From Silene conica (taxonomy: Eukaryota; Streptophyta; Magnoliopsida; Caryophyllales; Caryophyllaceae): 64,000 bases of DNA. The DNA lies in NCBI GenBank assembly GCA_029255685.2, contig CM055320.2, forward strand, positions 39,247,927-39,311,926, in the 5' to 3' direction. The notes beneath the pieces were generated by a model. It made no database searches, was not told where the DNA came from, and saw nothing but the letters and a program-made list of their open reading frames with translations. Below are positions 49,826 through 61,734 of this stretch, in pieces (positions within the stretch are counted from its first letter, which is position 1; the number at the start of each line of letters is the position of its first letter). The position numbers were made by a program, and so were the translations under genes.

Positions 49826-50269
49826 CGATTATTTTGTAAACACCAATAGTAGTAGTACAATAGAAATGGATTATTGAGAGAGACTTAAGGAAGAAGATGA
49901 AGTCAATAACAATAACAATGATAAAGAATAAGAAAGAAGAGAGCAACTTAGAAAACAAATACTCGTAGTAGTAGTAGTTTGGAAGTCGTAACAGTCGGCC
50001 AATTGGGTCTAGAAGCCTACAAGTTTGGTAGGAATTTGGAGGGGGAGATGAGGTTAAAAATTAGAATGTTAGATGAGTATCACTCAGGTCAAGGTATCAA
50101 AGTTTCGCTACCCTTGCGAATTGCGATGCACGCCTCCACTTGCTCTTCATTGCCTCTTTCTTTTCTTACTTTCGTTAAACCTCCGTTTGCCAAAACATGG
50201 TATCAAAATTCATTAAAGTAGCTTATTTGATCAAAATTTCAGTATCTTAGTTTTTCGTAAGCGTTTGTT
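49826..50269 (-). promoter_or_regulatory. 5' UTR and presumed promoter of the ALIS gene
   Basis: The region upstream of the start codon has CT-rich/GA-rich tracts (49880-49970), often seen in plant 5' UTRs. No clear TATA box was identified. Its outer limit is the Mutator-like element at about 50270, so the promoter is short unless it includes transposon sequence. Confidence 0.4.
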
Positions 50270-50814
50270 AACTAACTTATTTAAGAAGTTTTTGGTTAAA
50301 TGGTGCTTACAAACAAACTATTTAATGAAAATGGTTTCACGTCATCATTTCTATTTTTTTTTTGAAAAATAGAACTAGTCGTTGTCCAGGACAACGACTA
50401 GTTCCTCAGCAAAATACGATCCTCGACAAACTATATTCATGGCCTCCGTTCTCTTTGCTCCGGCCATCAAATTACGAACTATCACATTTATTCTCTCCTT
50501 CTGACATCCCTTATCATATTCACATATTTATTTGAGTCATTAATTTCGTGATTTGCACAAAAAAACGACTCGCAATATCGTCGTCTACCGATTTCGGTTT
50601 CGCGAAACTGTCGACTCGAAATGATTTCTTCCTGCTGCATTTCTAATGGTTAGTTGCATTTGTTCACCTACTGTTTGAGTGATCAATATCTTGTTCTTCA
50701 ATGACATGTAACTTGTAAGTCATCTAAAACAATGAGGTCACATGTTCAAAGTTTTCAACTTGATTTCTTTATTATGTACTGTTTATATTTGGTATGTATG
50801 ATAAACTTTGACAG

Positions 50815-51009
50815 GTACCATTATACATGATGGCTCAATTGATGGGCTCAATACTGGTCAGTTGCACATTATCAGTAATGTTTGATGTTACCCTTAATGT
50901 ATTTTTGGGACCGTTCCGGTTGGATCAAATGGACAGTCGCTTGCTATTGAAATTATCATCTCCTTCTTGCTCATGCTTGTCATATCTGATGTTGCAACTG
51001 ATACAAGAG
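50815..51009 (+). pseudogene. NIP aquaporin exon fragment inside the Mutator-like element
   Basis: After an acceptor (TTTGACAG) the exon reads VPLYMMAQLMGSILVSCTLS, then MFDVTLNVFLG. After a 1-nt deletion near 50910 it reads VPVGSNGQSLAIEIIISFLL and continues to VATDTR. This is the middle membrane section of nodulin-26-like intrinsic proteins (VGSNxQS and VATDTR are family hallmarks). The exon is followed by a degraded donor (ATGAGTAA in place of GTGAGTAA) and 80 bp of intron matching the CACTA copy at 35013-35093. The protein is not translatable as a channel: it is a fragment with a frameshift. Confidence 0.85.
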
Positions 51010-51297
51010 ATGAGTAAATTGCATAATCATGAATTTAATTTGATATTTTCAAGTATATCGTATAGTGTTGCGTTAGTTTAACGAGTATTTATTGATTAAA
51101 AGATGGTGAAGCATTGACGATACGAGACAGAGGAAGAAAAAATAAAGGAAGCCATGGAGACAATATTTCAATAGCTGGAACTGAACTCAGATCTTTCGGA
51201 TATTTACATGTTTGAAGTGAAGTTAAGAGAACTAAAGAGAATATGTGGCATATTTGAATCTTAATTAGAGAGCTCGAAAAGGCTATTGAGTAGAAAT
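51010..51297 (+). other. Remaining insert of the Mutator-like element
   Basis: The first 80 bp are aquaporin intron sequence. The rest (51100-51297) is unidentified; forward frames are broken and the minus-strand open frame here crosses the right inverted arm, so I do not call it a gene. Confidence 0.45.
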
Positions 51298-51702
51298 GCA
51301 GTAGGAAGAAATCATTTTGAATCGACAGTTTCGCGAAACCGAAATCGGTAGTGCACGGGGATATTGCGGATAGTTTTTTGTGCAAATCACGAAGCTAATT
51401 ACTCAAACAAATAAGTGAATATGATAAGGGAAGTGAGAACGAGAGAATAAATGTATAGTTCGTAATTTGATGGCCGGAGCAAAGAGAACGAAAGCCATGA
51501 ATATAGCTTGTCGAGCATCGTATTTTGCTGAGGAACTAGTCACTGTCCAGGACAACAACTAGTTCTATTTTTCAAAAAAAAAATAGAAATGATGACGTGA
51601 AACCATTTTCGGTAAATAGTTTGAAACGGACCCTACTTTGTTAAATAGTTTGCTTTTAAGCACCATTTAAGCAAAAACTTCCTTATTTAATCAAATAAGT
51701 TG

Positions 51703-52590
51703 ACTGAAATAAAATGCAACCTAGAGTAGCATTTGAGAAAATTGGCTTTAATATCTAGAAAATGTTATTAAGAAGAATCATTATGTTTCAACCTTAATTT
51801 ATCATTTAAGAAATATAAATATTCTATAGCATTAAACGCCGGAACTTTTAAAATCTTTGTCATTGTCAAAATATTACGGAGTATAAATATACACTACATA
51901 CGTGTTATATAATGTGGCACTATAGAGTTGCCTTTTTAAGAGACGTATTTAAAAGTTTTGATTATAACAAAGGTGATGTGATATTTTGTAACTATTTTTT
52001 CAATTGGTTACTCTTAAGATAGGTATATGTATATTTCTCTTAAAAATAAAACGGTTCAAGTAATACCCAACTTGGTTACATAGGACAATTATTTTGGAGT
52101 CCTGATCCATTTTATTTGACTCGTCCTAAAGTTAAGACGGACAACCTCATCTTAAATGAAATTTGTGTTTTCACCTACACCTAAGTACCTCATCCAAATT
52201 CGACTCTGTCATAATTGTGAGGTTAATCTTAGAAAGAAAAATGACAATGTTTGTTGTATTGCGGCGATCCAATTGATATTTGAGTTTCAATATCAGTTAA
52301 GCAATAATCATCATACAACTTGTCGTCAGGCTTTGATTATTTCTAAATTGTTCTTTATGAAATTTGCAGGTAGTAGCGCAAAGAGGTGAATCCGACTGAA
52401 CTCACCTACCATTGTTTCTGGTATAGAACTCCTTATCATAATACGGTCTATTTTGTTTATTTTATAATTTTTTGTTCATAGTTAGTTGCAGCTGATGAGT
52501 TTTATGCTCGGAAATTGTTAAAGTTTTGATCACTTCACTCTTCTACAGTTTATAATAGTCTGAAAATTTGATTATTTGCAAGGTAATATA
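51703..52590. other. Intergenic, AT-rich
   Basis: No element or gene recognised. The last few hundred bases could include upstream sequence of the auxin response factor copy that follows. Confidence 0.5.
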
Positions 52591-52835
52591 ATGAATAATG
52601 TGATGAATCCTAGTAAAAAAGTGGAAAGTTATTTGGATCCTCAACTATGGCAAGCTTGTGCAGGAGGTATGGTTCAATACCTGTAGTAAATTTCAAAGTT
52701 TTATACTTTCCACAAGGTCATTTAGAACATGATTAAGTAAATATTACTGATCTTAAAAATTATCCTAATGTACCTACCCTAATCTCATGTAGAGTTAATA
52801 ATATTAAGTTTTTATCTATCAGAAAACTTATGATG
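52591..52835 (+). pseudogene. Auxin response factor (ARF10/16/17-type) N-terminal fragment
   Basis: Starts ATG and reads MNNVMNPSKKVESYLDPQLW, then QACAGGMVQ, matching the opening of ARF10/16-type transcription factors, which begin with VMNPMK and LDPxLWHACAGGMV. A 1-2 nt shift just after VQ moves the frame; it then reads PVVNFKVLYFPQGHLEHD and, after an interval, LKNYPNVPTLISCRVNNIKF, matching the next conserved part ahead of the B3 DNA-binding domain. The rest of the gene, including the B3 domain, is absent, and Copia sequence follows. It is a decayed fragment and would not bind DNA. Confidence 0.8.
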
Positions 52836-53036
52836 GATTTATTGGGGAAATATTGTGAAATAAGGGAAATAACCAGACTGAAAGTTGTGATTATAAACCT
52901 GCATCATATCTCGATCTAATGCAAATAATGGAAGGGGACCTATACCGCGGTATTGTGCTGAAACTATTTTTCTTAGGTTGGATTGTACTGTTAATCCGCT
53001 TGTATATATACAATACTTTCTTAGGATGTTCATAAT

Positions 53037-55419
53037 GGGGGCATGTCATTTTACATGCAACAACACTAATTCGCATCAGGCCAACTAGTTATCATAAATC
53101 ATTCCCCCTAAAGTTGGTTTCTGGTCATGAACCAAGTGTTTCTCATCTAAGAATTTTCGGTTGTGGTGTATATGTTCTAATTAGCCACCACATCGTACAA
53201 AGATGGGACCCCAAAGAAGGTTAGGAATATATGTTGGGTTCGAATCTCCATTAATTATTAAATAATTGGAGCCATCTACAGGAGATGTATTTACGGCCCA
53301 TTTTGCTAATTGTCATTTTGATGAATCAATTTTTCCAACAGTAGGGGGAGAAAATAAACAACTGGTAAAAGAGATAATTTAGAATGAATTGTCATTATCT
53401 TATTTAGATCCTCGCACTAAAGAATGTGAACTTGAAGTTCAAAGGATAATTCATTTACAAAGACTAGCAAATCAATTGTCGGATGCCTTCACTAATGCAA
53501 AAGGCGTGATAAAATTTCATATACCAGCTGTAAATGCTCCAGCTAAAATTAATGTCCCTGAAGGACTGTTACATGCAAATGAGTCAAGGCACGCATGAAG
53601 CATGGTAGACCTGTTGGTTCAAAAGATAAAAATCCTCGAAAACAAAAAAGAGCAAAGGTTGATGATGGCAATGTTGAGGATAAAATAGCTTTTTAAAGGC
53701 CCCTGAAAAGCTTGGAGACATGACTGAAAATGCTAATCTAAAAGGGATTCAGGTACCTGAAAATATTGATTGTGAAGAGATCTCGATAAATTATGTCATG
53801 TCAGGACAAACATGGAAAAGAGAAAAAGTCGACGCCGATGATGGTGTTTTCGCATTTAATGTAGCGCTTGATATCATTTGCTAAACGAGAACTATTTGGG
53901 CAAATAATTCACACACCCAGTGGAGTAAAACATGTGGGTTACAAATGGGTGTTTGTTCGGAAAAGAAATGAAAAAGGCGAAATAGTCAGATATAAGGCTC
54001 GTCTAGTTGCACAAGGTTTTTCACAAAGACCTGGTATTGATTATGAAGAGACATATTCTTCTGTAATGGATCCAACAACTTTTTGATATTTTATTAGCCT
54101 GGCTATAAGGGAGGGACTTGATTTACGCCTTATGGACTTTGTCACAGGTTATTTATATGGCTCACTTGATAATGATATATACATGAAACTCCCTGAAGTT
54201 TTTAAGCTTCCCGACTCATTAAAATCAAGTCCTAGAGAGCAATATTCAATCAAGCTAAACAAATCTCTATAGGTTTGAAACAGTCTGGACGTATGTGGTA
54301 TAACCGTCTTAGTGAATATTTGTTAAAAGAAGGTTATAAATATGACCTTGTTTGTCCGTGCTTATTCATAAAGAGGTCAAAATCCGGATTTGTGATTATT
54401 GCTGTTTATGTTGATGATCTGAATATTGTTGGAACTCCGGAAGAGATTCCAAAAGTTGTTGAATGTTTGAAGAAAGAATTTGAGATGAAAGATCTAAGGA
54501 AGACAAAATTTTGTCCTAGCTTACAAATTGAACATCTTGATGATGAAATTTTGTTGCATCAAGGGACCTATATTGATAACGTGCTAAAACAGTTCAAAAT
54601 GGATAAAGCACATCCTTTGAATACTCCCATGGTACACTTGATGTGAGGAATGACCTGTTTCGACCTCGTGAAGAAAAAGAGAAAACCCTTGGTCCTGAAG
54701 TACCATACTTGAGTGCTATTAGAGCTTTGATGTGTCTTGCTAGTCATACGCGGCCCGCTATATCATTTTCAGTAAATCTCTTAGCAAGATATAGTTCTTC
54801 TCCAACACAAAGACATTGGAATGAAGTCAAACATTTACTCCGATGTCTTTGAGGTACGTCAGATATGGGTTTATATTATTCTATTAAGTGCAAAACAAAG
54901 TTAGTTGGTTTTACAGATGCATGTTATATTTCTGACCCACATAATGCTCGTTCGCAAACTGGCTATGTGTTTACATGTGGTAATACCCCTATTTCATGAC
55001 GTTCTGTGAAGCAAACTATAACCGCAACTTCTTCAATTCATACCGAGTTATTAACAATTCATGAAGCTAGTCGCGAATGTGTATGGTTGAGATCAGTTAT
55101 TCATCATACTGAAGGATCATGCAATCGATCAGAAATAAATCACCAACCATTTTACATGAAGACAACACTGCGTGCATCGCTCAACTCAAGTCAGGGTTCA
55201 TTAAGGGTGATAGAACGAAGCACATTTTGCCAAAATTCTTTTTTACTCATGATCTTAAAAAAGATGGTGTTATTAGTGTTCAACAAATCCGCTCTAGTGA
55301 AAATCTGGCAGATGTTTTTACAAAAGCACTTCCGAGCAAGACATTTGAGAAGTTAATCAATCAACTTGGGTTACGTCGTCTCAAAGATGTCAAACGATGT
55401 TTTGATGAGGGGGAGTAAA
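53037..55419 (+). pseudogene. pol: Decayed Copia pol (end of integrase, RT, RNase H)
   Basis: In order: the integrase end with SYHKSFPLKLVSGHEPSVSH and LRIFGC; a low-complexity linker; RT with [37 protein letters not shown] (near 54407-54435) and PLNTPM; and RNase H with EDNTACIAQLKSGF, RTKHI and ENLADVFTKALP. At least eight stops and several frameshifts break it, the most obvious being TGA after TTF near 54083 and TAG near 54270. Gag, protease and the integrase core are missing, so it is 5'-truncated and inactive. Confidence 0.9.
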
Positions 55420-55660
55420 TACGCGTTGCACACTTTTTTCACTTAGCCATGGTTTTGTCCCACTGAGATTTCCAGGCAATGTTTTAATGAGGCAACACCT
55501 AGTGCGTATTACGGAGTTTAATTGTACTCTTTTTCCTTTATTAGATTTTTGTCCAATAGGTTTTTTTATGGTTGAGGTTTTAACGAGGCATTTTCTCCGA
55601 TGATGGACATCCAAAAGGGGGTGTAATGAAATATCTTTATGGATGTCCATATATTATCAC
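55420..55660 (+). repeat. Probable LTR start or 3' tail of the decayed Copia element
   Basis: The purine tract GATGAGGGGGAGTA ends the pol region. The following TTTGTCCCACTGAGATTTCC and GGTTTTAACGAGGCA motifs are common in plant Copia 3' regions. The other LTR is not in the window and no clean LTR end was found. Confidence 0.5.
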
Positions 55661-56394
55661 TAGTGTAACACCCGTGAAAATTCACGGGATTGTTCAATTC
55701 TAATTTTTATAGAGAAAGAACAATTAAGTTGTTAAATATTAATAACCGAAGTGGTGTATAGGTAAAAGTTTTAATAAAAATAAATAAAAAAAGTGTATAT
55801 AATAAGATATATAAAAACCGTTTGACGTATAACTTGAAATAACGAAAAATATAATTAAAAAATGGGAAGTTATGGCTTTCTAATAAAGGAGGCTTTAGTT
55901 AAATAACTGAAACAAATGGTTTAATAAATACTTATGATTTAAAAATTAATTAACCTATTAAAATGAAGTAATCTAAATACGTTATTCTGGAATAAAACAA
56001 AATTATTAGAACCCGACTTTAGTCAATTATTGAGTATAATAAGATAAAAAAAATTTGAAGAATATTCTGAGAACTCGACTTTAATCAATTATTGAGTATA
56101 ATTAAGCGTTACATGATTTGTCATGACCAGTTGTGAAATTGAAAAACATTTGTTGAGAATATTGAACACATTATTAGAAATTGTTTTACAGGTTGAAAGA
56201 TGGACGATGAATGAAGAAGAAGAAGTGAAAGGGATTTAAGAGGAAAAAAAAGAGGTGGAAGATAACAGTGATTTTCGAGAAGTTTATGGAGAATAGAAAA
56301 GATTTATGGAATAAAGAAATTAATTGGAAGAATTCCCCGGGTCAGTTTTTTTTATAAGGTGGCTGGTTCCACAAAATTGATGATTAGTTATTAT
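55661..56394. other. AT-rich non-coding, opening with a perfect hairpin
   Basis: CCCGTGAAAATTCACGGG at 55671-55688 is a perfect inverted repeat just after ACTAGTGTAACA. It resembles GTACCCGTGCAAAATTGCAC at 58546. The rest has short unstructured AT-rich sequence and no gene. Confidence 0.55.
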
Positions 56395-58230
56395 TGGTAT
56401 TTTCTAATTAAGATTTTTTTATTAGTTTTGAGAATTGGTATCCATATTAATTAACACGATTAATTAGGTGGTTATATAATTAATTTAAATTTTTAATTGG
56501 TTTTGAGAATTGGTGCCCATATTAATTAACACAGTTATATTAATTAACACGGTTAATTATATGGTTGTATAATTAATTTTAGTTTTTTATTTGGTTTTTG
56601 AGAATTGGTACCCATATTAATTAACATTGTTAATTAAGTGGTTGTATAATTAATTTCATTTTTTATTTGGTTTTGAGAATTGATACCCATTTTAATTAAC
56701 AGGGCTATATTAATTAACACGGCTAATTAGGTGATTGTATAATTAATTTCAGTTTTTTATTTGGTTTTGAGAATTGGTACCCATATTAATTAACACCGTT
56801 ATATTAATTAACACAATTAATTAGGTGGTTATATAATTAAACTCAGTTTTTATTTGGTTTTGTGAATTGGTACCCATAGTAATTAACACAGTTATATTAA
56901 TTAACACTGTTAATTAGGTGGTTGTATAATTAATTTCATTTTTTTATTTCGTTTTGAGAATTGGTACCCATATTAATTAACACGGTTATATTAGTTAACA
57001 CAGCTAATTAGGTGGTTGTATAATTAATTTCAGATTTTTATTTGGTTTTGAGAATTGGTACTCATATTAATTAACACGGTTATATTAATTAACACGATTA
57101 ATTAGGTAGTTGTATAATTAATTTTGGTTTTTTAATTATTTTTGAGAATTGATACCTATATTATTTAACACGGTTATATTATTTAACACGGTCAATTAGG
57201 TGGTTGTATAATTAATTTCAGTTTGTTATTTGCTTTTTGAGAATCGGTACCCATATTTATTAACACGGTTATATTAATCAACACGGTTAATTAGGTGGTT
57301 GTATAATTAATTTCACTTTTTTAGTTGGTTTTGAGAAATTGGTACTCATATTAATTAACACGGTTAATTAGGTGGTTGAATAATTAATTTCAGTTTTATA
57401 TTTGGTTTTGAGAATTGGTACTTATATTAATTAACACATTTATATTAACTAACACGGTTAATTAGTTGGTTGTATAATTAATTTCAGTTTTTTATTTGGT
57501 TTTGAGAATTGATACTCATACTAATTAACACGGTTATATTAATTAACACGGTTAATTAGGTGGTTGTATAATTAATTTCAGTTTTTTAGTTGGTTTTGTG
57601 AATTGGTACCCATATTAATTAACTCGGTTATATTAGTTAATAGTGTTAATTAGGTGGTTTTATAGTTATTTTCAGTTTTTTATTTGGTTTTGAGAATTGG
57701 TACTCATATTAATTAACACGGTTATATTAATTAATACGGTTAATTAGGTGGTTGTATAATTAATTTCAGATTTTTATTTTGTTTCGAGATTTGGTACCCA
57801 TATTAATTAACAAGGTTATATTAATTAACACGGTTAATTAGGTGGTTGTATAATTAATTTCAGTTTTTTATTTAGTTTTGAGAATTGATACCCATATTAA
57901 TTAACACGTTTATATTAATTAACACGGTTAATTAGGTGGTTGTATAATTATTTTCAGCTTTTTATTTGATTTTGAGAATTGGTACGCATATTAATTAACA
58001 CGGTTATATTAATTAACACGGTTAATTAGGTGGTTGTATAATTAATTTTATTTTTTTTGTTTTGTGAATTGGTACCCATAATAATTAACACGGTTACATT
58101 AATTAACACTGTTAATTAGGTGGTTGTATAATTAATTTCAGTTTTTTATTTGATTTTGAGAATTGATAACCATATTAATTAATACGGTTAATTAGGTGGT
58201 TGTATAGTTAATTTCAGTTTTTTATTTGTT
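56395..58230. repeat. Tandem array of about 20 units of about 93 bp
   Basis: The unit contains GAGAATTGGTACCCATATTAA, two copies of TTAACACGGTTA-type sequence, and GGTGGTTGTATAATTAATTT. Most units are 93-94 bp; a few are about 61-77 bp and have lost one inner ATATTAATTAACACGGT segment. Units diverge by several substitutions each. It is non-coding. Confidence 0.9.
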
Positions 58231-58878
58231 ATAGTTCTCTAATGTGGAAAGATGACCAACACGGTTTTACATAATTGGCTAAAACAAAGCATAGTTTATG
58301 AGCTTGAATACCCTCATTCTTGCACCATATTATTTCACATAGGCAGAAATACAAGATTCTTTCATATATATAATGATATCTTTAGAATATATTATGTTAT
58401 CTAAATATGATGGTCTCTTGTATTATATATACTCTTTCCCTATGAATAAAACGATATCCCTTTCTAGTCTCATATTCTCTCTACATCTCTATATTGTTCA
58501 CAACACTACCTGTTTTATTTTATTTTACTTACTAGCTTAGTACCCGTGCAAAATTGCACGAATATATATAAAAGATATGTAAATAGTCATTTGAAATTTA
58601 TATTATAATATTATTCAATATTATAGTATGAATGTACAAAATTTCACTCATTCATTATAATATTGAATTGAGATTAACATTTATAATACTCCTAACATTT
58701 AGACCAAATTGATATATAATTTGTATAATAATCGGTGAAGACTTTTTTTTATGCTCGTGTCTTATATCTTCAGCCATTCATAAGTCAATGTGCTTATATT
58801 CGTATCTTATTTCATATAAATGATAACTTTGAATGTAAACAAATTACAATCGTCCCATAAGTTTTAAAAATCATTAAT
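58231..58878. other. AT-rich non-coding with a second hairpin-led sequence
   Basis: At 58545-58568, ACTAGCTTAGTACCCGTGC then AAAATTGCACG forms a hairpin like that at 55671. No coding sequence found. Confidence 0.5.
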
Positions 58879-59082
58879 TGTAACACCCCAAGAGTATGAG
58901 AAGAAAGTTGTCCCACATCGGTAGAATGTGAGGCTTGTGATATGTTTATAATAACTTCCACCCACCACTTAGTAACAAGGCCTTGTGCTTTTGGGCTTAA
59001 GTGGGGACAAATAGTGGGGCCAAAGGCTTACCTCCTATCTTATTGGGGGTGTGTTACGACCGTGGTGGGTCGGGTTGTTACA
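58879..59082 (+). repeat. Solo LTR of the TRIM family (204 bp)
   Basis: Starts TGTAACACCCCAAGAG and ends GGGTTGTTACA, matching the 203-bp repeats at 30862 and 31212 with about 25 differences. TSD TTAAT at 58874-58878 and 59083-59087. No primer site or second repeat, so it arose by LTR-LTR recombination. Confidence 0.93.
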
Positions 59083-59087
59083 TTAAT

Positions 59088-61299
59088 TAAAAAATATAAT
59101 ATATTTTTAGATCATGAAAAGTTCAAAAACATATTTGGCGTGTAGGCGAGTATAACCCCGTCCCACCACCCATCACAGGTGGAATATTTGTATCTGTACA
59201 CTTCTACGAATGCTCTACCTACACCTGCCTTAATGGGGGAGAGTGTAGTATGTACTGGGGCGCCCATTGTACCCGTCCAACTAACATCTCTATTACTTAA
59301 TAATAATCACAATATACATATCCAAATAATTATAATTAAAAGGTACACGTGTTAAATACGTTTGTATTGCTTAAAAGTTATTAAATATATGGTAAGAATG
59401 GACCATATGAAATATTCTTTTTTATAATTTTGAAAATATGAAAATAATAAAATTTGAATACAATCGTCTAATTGTTAAATTTTTTTTTTCTAATTCTGCT
59501 AATATAATTTGATGCTAAAGTTTGTTAAACATATTTTGCTAACCTTGCCTATTACTATAAATTTTCTTGATTCCACCGTTTGCCTAATTGGACTTTACCT
59601 ACAGACAAAAACTCGTTACTATCCATATTTCTTCGCCGGGCTATATAATTGTTTAGTGCACGTTTTTACACTAACTTAATTAATGTAAAACTTTTTATCC
59701 AACACCCTTAATAATACATAGTTATGATGTTAAAAAAACCATAAATAATTGGCTAATTGTATATACCTTCATCAAAAAAATTCCGCACAAACTATAAGTA
59801 TGTTACTCTTATATAATAATATACACGTTAATAATAGAGTATGAAATAGTAGAATTATAGTGTCTAGTTATACGCCCGTTTTATCATAAGGCAAACTTAT
59901 TGTTATTGTTAAAAACAACATACAAGTTATGTCTTTTGATAATTGTTATTGTCTTATTGTCTTATCTTATATGGAGTAAAATAATTTGTGTGGTCAATAT
60001 TAATCCTATGTCATATATGAGGAACCTTTAATAAGTTCTATTAGCTAACATAAAAACATCAAGATAGGAGGGCTTACTTAACACCATCTTAAATTAAGAA
60101 CTTTCACGTACAACCTGCCTTTTATTTTTGTCTTATTTAAATCGATTATGAGTGTCGTCTTAACTTGAGACGGTTAATTAAGAATTTGCGAAATTGGAAA
60201 CTCCTTTACAAAAGGTTTGCAATTTTTAAATATAAAAACAACTACTAAATCTTATATAAAACGATACGTTATAAATTTTGATAAAATCATACTATTGATA
60301 ATTTTAGTCTCTCTATATAACATGTTTGTTGTATAAAAAATATTTTCTAAGGAACATTTACATAATTGTAACATTAATCGATGACTTATGTTCAAAGTAA
60401 CATAATAACAAAAACAAAATGATTGTAAAAGAAAAATTAAGTGCATTATATTTTGTAATAATATATAGATTATTTATGGTAATAATATGTATCCTATAAT
60501 TAAGCTTGTAATTATTAATAAATTATAGTGTCGTAGTTTTGACAATTATTAAAAGATAAATTCAGTGAATAGACTTTTACTTAGGCGGGAAAAAGTCAAG
60601 GAGATAGAGATGTGTCAAGTTTAGCAGGTAGTGGTTCTTCATTATAGATTTATAGTTTTATATAGATAGATGGATAATATGATCGAAAATTGTATCTCGC
60701 ATGACTAATTACTACCCTGCAAATTTAGAGTTAAGAATGTACAGAATAATCAACAGAAAAAAAATGCAACTCTAAAATTACGAATTAGTCTATAATTAGA
60801 AGCTACCTGTAAATGAGATTCATTAATTCATATAATCTGGAAACATTACTGTTTACCCTGCAAGTAGATGAAAGTTGAGTAAACCGTTAAACTAAAAGAT
60901 TATAAATTGACAAATTAAAAGCTTAATAATAAGCGTTTGGGGTAAAACACTGCCGAAATCTCCATGTGAGTAAAGATGAGCAATATATTTTTATACGGAA
61001 ATATATTGCCAAATAAAAGATACAATAAGAGGGTAATTTAGATAAGAGTTTAATATAATATAAACATGGTAGAGAGATCTATAAAGAATATATTGTCCAT
61101 ATACGTATTGCTCAAATAAAAGATACGCAGTATAATTTTAGGATTCTAACCTTTGAGCGGGATATTTTAATGTGAGAGCGACACGTGTCCAACCTAATGT
61201 ATAATGGTTGTTATTTTATACTTATATATAGATTTACACCTTCAATCTATAATATTAAATAATTATTATGTCCTTTTATGTCATTTGTTAAAAATCAGC
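59088..61299. other. AT-rich intergenic sequence
   Basis: No gene, RNA gene or clear element recognised. A GC-richer section at 59145-59290 stands out in composition but codes for nothing visible. The stretch near 60650-60670 (ATAGATTTATAGTTTTATATAG) resembles common plant transposon ends. Confidence 0.45.
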
Positions 61300-61720
61300 T
61301 ACTTTTTCAGCTAGTTTGTCAAATATTTTTTGTATAATCAGCTACCTTATCAGTCACATTTTCAGGTTTCAGTTCATTTTTCAGTTTCAGGTACCTTTAT
61401 AGATTTCAGCTAGCTTTTCGGCTAGTTTTGTCAAATATAGCCTTAAATTATACTCCGTATTTGTTAAACTTAATTATTTTTGCTTAACTTTTCTAAACTT
61501 ATTTTTGTTGAACTTAACTTTACTTATTTTTCCTGAATTTCACTTATTTTTGCTTAACTTTTTTAAACTAAATTTTTTTTGGCAAATAAAGAAAGAGTAA
61601 TTATAGTACCCCAAAGGTTACAGAAAGAACTAGTGCATTTTTGAACTTATTTTTGCTTAACTTAACCTAACTTATTTTTGCTTTACTTTTCAGAACTTAT
61701 ATGAGCTTAATTTTTTCGAA
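61300..61720. repeat. Short degenerate repeats (CAGCTA and AACTTATTTTTGC types)
   Basis: TTTTCAGCTAGTTTGTCAAA-like copies at 61300-61440, then several copies of AACTTATTTTTGCTTAACTT between about 61470 and 61720. Non-coding. Confidence 0.6.
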
Positions 61721-61734
61721 CAAAAAGAATATTA

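Larger units (their letters stand above)
50270..51702. mobile_element. Mutator-like element with long inverted repeats carrying an aquaporin fragment (Pack-MULE type)
   Basis: Left arm about 50270-50648 and right arm about 51298-51702 are inverted copies of one another. Shared blocks include GAACTAGTCGTTGTCCAGGA, GGAACTAGT, ATGGCC and CGAAACTGTCGA-type sequence around 50620 and 51325. The right arm has an extra segment near 51620-51650. Long arms around captured gene sequence are typical of Pack-MULEs. No transposase is present. The exact ends and TSD could not be fixed. Confidence 0.75.

Noticed and set aside
51089..51385. 98-residue minus-strand protein in the Mutator-like element
   Set aside because: It overlaps the aquaporin intron fragment boundary and the inverted arm and shows no domain; likely a chance frame.
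52156..52389. 77-residue frame upstream of the ARF fragment
   Set aside because: No motif; probably upstream non-coding sequence.
56395..58230. CRISPR-like array
   Set aside because: The units are contiguous tandem repeats without unique spacers, in a plant genome.
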